A stretch of DNA of 64,000 bases from Apostichopus japonicus (taxonomy: Eukaryota > Echinodermata > Holothuroidea > Aspidochirotida > Stichopodidae): NCBI RefSeq assembly GCF_037975245.1, contig NC_092577.1, positions 28,698,398 through 28,762,397 on the forward strand, in the 5' to 3' direction. Under the pieces are notes generated by a model. It searched no databases. It was not told the origin of the DNA and saw nothing but the letters and a program-made list of their open reading frames with translations. A program made the position numbers and the translations under genes. This document shows, piece after piece, positions 60,349 through 64,000 of this stretch (positions within the stretch are counted from its first letter, which is position 1; the number at the start of each line of letters is the position of its first letter).

Positions 60349-62190
60349 GCTTTTTACCGTGCATCACAATTTTTTTTTTTTAAAAGTATAAATGGGTGTT
60401 AAATGCCATCCAAGGCTGCTGATTGGTTTAAGTGAATCTAAACAAAGTGTTTTGTTTGAGTTAATAGAACTGACAAAACGTTGGGTTCACATTGAATGAA
60501 TACTAAGGCCATTGAGTTTTGTATTGCATCTAATGGACAGATCGAATGGTCTGTGTGTTAGACCAAATCACCTTTAATACATGAACTCCAGATATGTAAA
60601 TGGTCATTTCTTTGAAAATGAAAGTGGCATATAAATATTGACTGATAGTATCGTTTTGGTAATTTTTATTATTAACAGTCTACAACATATAAAAATTAAT
60701 TATAATAATATTTATTATAAATTAGTTTTGTGCCTAATGCTATCGCCATGAACATACACAATCGCAATACATATGAAATCGTCATGAACATACACAATAC
60801 ACAAGATTGAGTTCAATGTTTTAACTGAAAATGGATCATCAGTTAGTGATCAAACTGCAATATATCATTCTCCTAATAGGCTATCAATTGAATCTTCCCC
60901 CGATAGGCAGAGACAAATTCAGTATTTTACAAAATAAATACTGAGGTTATTGGAACTGACTGCAATGAAGGGGGTTCAGTTTCCTATGACTCCAATGAAG
61001 GCGGGTCCCATAAAAGTTTTGAATTTTTGACATGGTGTATTCTGAGGCATATTTAGGCTTTGACTTAGGTCTATAATTAGGTCTGCATGCAAGGTTTGTT
61101 ACTAACTGCTTTGAAGTTTTGGTTCAGGTTGAGAATGGGGGGGGGGGGGGGAAGGCGTTCGCACCCTCACACACCTTGGCTCCAAGCCTGTTAGGAAATA
61201 CAAAGGAAAGAAACCACAAAGAGAGACAATTCAATGATGAACAGGGTGTACATATTATACAGACAATTTTGTCTAAATATACCATCACCTTTAATACTCT
61301 TGAAGATATGAAATAAGAATAAACAAATCATAAATATGAACTCTGAAAACATTTCTATAAATAACAATTCCTGTGTCGAAAAACTAAAATTATCCCATAA
61401 ATGATAACAATAAGGTTACAAGTTATTTCACTTAAGTTTTCAAACTCCACCAAAATTTCTGAACAGATTGTAAGAAACCAACGATTACATGACCGTACGT
61501 ACGTACGTATGTATGTAATGTATGCATGTATGATGTATGTTTGCGTATAAGTATGTATGTGTGTATGCATGCATCCGTGTATAATGTTTGTACGTACATA
61601 TGCATTTGTGTGTATGTATATATGTATGTGTGTATGTAATGTATGTGTGTATGTAATGTACGGGTGTGTGTGTGTGTGAATCTACATATGTGTGCCTACA
61701 TGTATGTATGTATGTGAGCTATTGTGCATGCTGCAACAGATCTATAAAAACCTGCTACAATAATACACATCATACTAAGAAAGACACAGTGGGGTGTAAA
61801 TATTCCGGAACCATAAGGCCATACCTGGTTGCAGGTTTAAGATGTAACACTACCGAGGGGAAGAATGCTGCTGCAGTAATTCTGAAAGTAATTCAGGTAC
61901 TAACATGCTTTAAACTCAATTATTTGTCACGTCTGGAAAGAAGAAATCACTCTACATTAAAGGAACATGCAGGCTCCATCAACTTTCAATGTTTTCATGA
62001 CTACTTCAGTTTAGTTTTCAACAGACTTCAAGGTACATTTGACAGTGCTGAACAACAAAACGCATCTTAAAAAACAAGCCTCGTCGTATGGCATTCTGAT
62101 CAGGTTATGATGTTTCTCCATCATGTTGACTCATTTCAGTAAACAAGGGCCACTCTTAAGAAATTTAAATCAAATTGAAAGTCCATTTGG
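60349..62190. other. Intergenic space between convergent RNGTT and SELENOO, probably with the SELENOO 3' UTR
   Basis: No open frame of note apart from microsatellite-driven ones. A 14-bp G run lies at about 61137-61151. Confidence 0.5.
61495..61720. repeat. GTAT/GTAC-rich microsatellite region
   Basis: Runs of TACGTACGTATGTATG and later (GT)n; no gene. Confidence 0.9.
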
Positions 62191-63894
<1,704 letters not shown>

Positions 63895-64000
63895 CTGCAT
63901 AAAAAATTAAAGAGAAAACAAGGAAAGGAAAAGATAAAACAAAAGAAAAAAATTGTATTTAATAAAAGTTCCAGCAGTGTAAAAAACTCTTTTTTTTTTT

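Overview
The window is nuclear DNA from an animal. It is AT-rich, has spliced genes with GT-AG introns, and is full of microsatellites, minisatellites and transposon remains. A marine invertebrate, most likely an echinoderm or another invertebrate deuterostome, fits best: the capping enzyme follows the human one almost exon-length for exon-length, and there are a DIRS-like retrotransposon and tRNA-derived SINEs of a kind common in such genomes. The phylum is an inference; no species marker is visible.

Layout. Positions 1-33,000 are gene-poor. The main object is a DIRS-like tyrosine-recombinase retrotransposon at about 3,880-10,115. It has a perfect 123-bp inverted repeat at its ends and an internal complementary region that joins copies of both termini. 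It is probably dead: RNase H and recombinase remnants carry stops and frameshifts, and no reverse transcriptase core was found. Many solo or degraded copies of its ends lie at 700-1,087, 2,940-3,138, 17,550, 21,400, 23,270, 24,935 and 26,814. Other items are a SINE pair (6.2-6.8 kb), a 41-bp tandem repeat (13.4 kb), a long array full of AGGTCA direct repeats (14.1-16.2 kb), a 35-bp minisatellite (18.1 kb) and a hAT-type non-autonomous element with an exact 8-bp target duplication (21.9-22.4 kb). Four weak minus-strand exon candidates lie at 24.1, 29.0, 30.6 and 31.4 kb; one of them is tandemly duplicated.

Positions 33,700-38,080 hold an unrecognised plus-strand gene or genes: a 117-codon exon, then a large terminal exon of about 880 codons. 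The latter encodes an acidic, proline-rich, probably tail-anchored protein with a KRVRF motif of the PP1-docking type. A broken LINE tail lies at 41.1-41.5 kb.

Positions 43,320-59,208 carry the complete mRNA-capping enzyme gene (RNGTT) on the plus strand. I resolved 14 coding exons that join without a frame break into 603 codons plus stop. Its introns are loaded with arrays. Most striking, intron 4 starts with tandem copies of the exon 4 end together with its own 5' splice site. Convergent to it, the last three exons of selenoprotein O (SELENOO) lie on the minus strand at 62,191-63,894, with cysteine where vertebrates have selenocysteine; that gene continues past the right edge.
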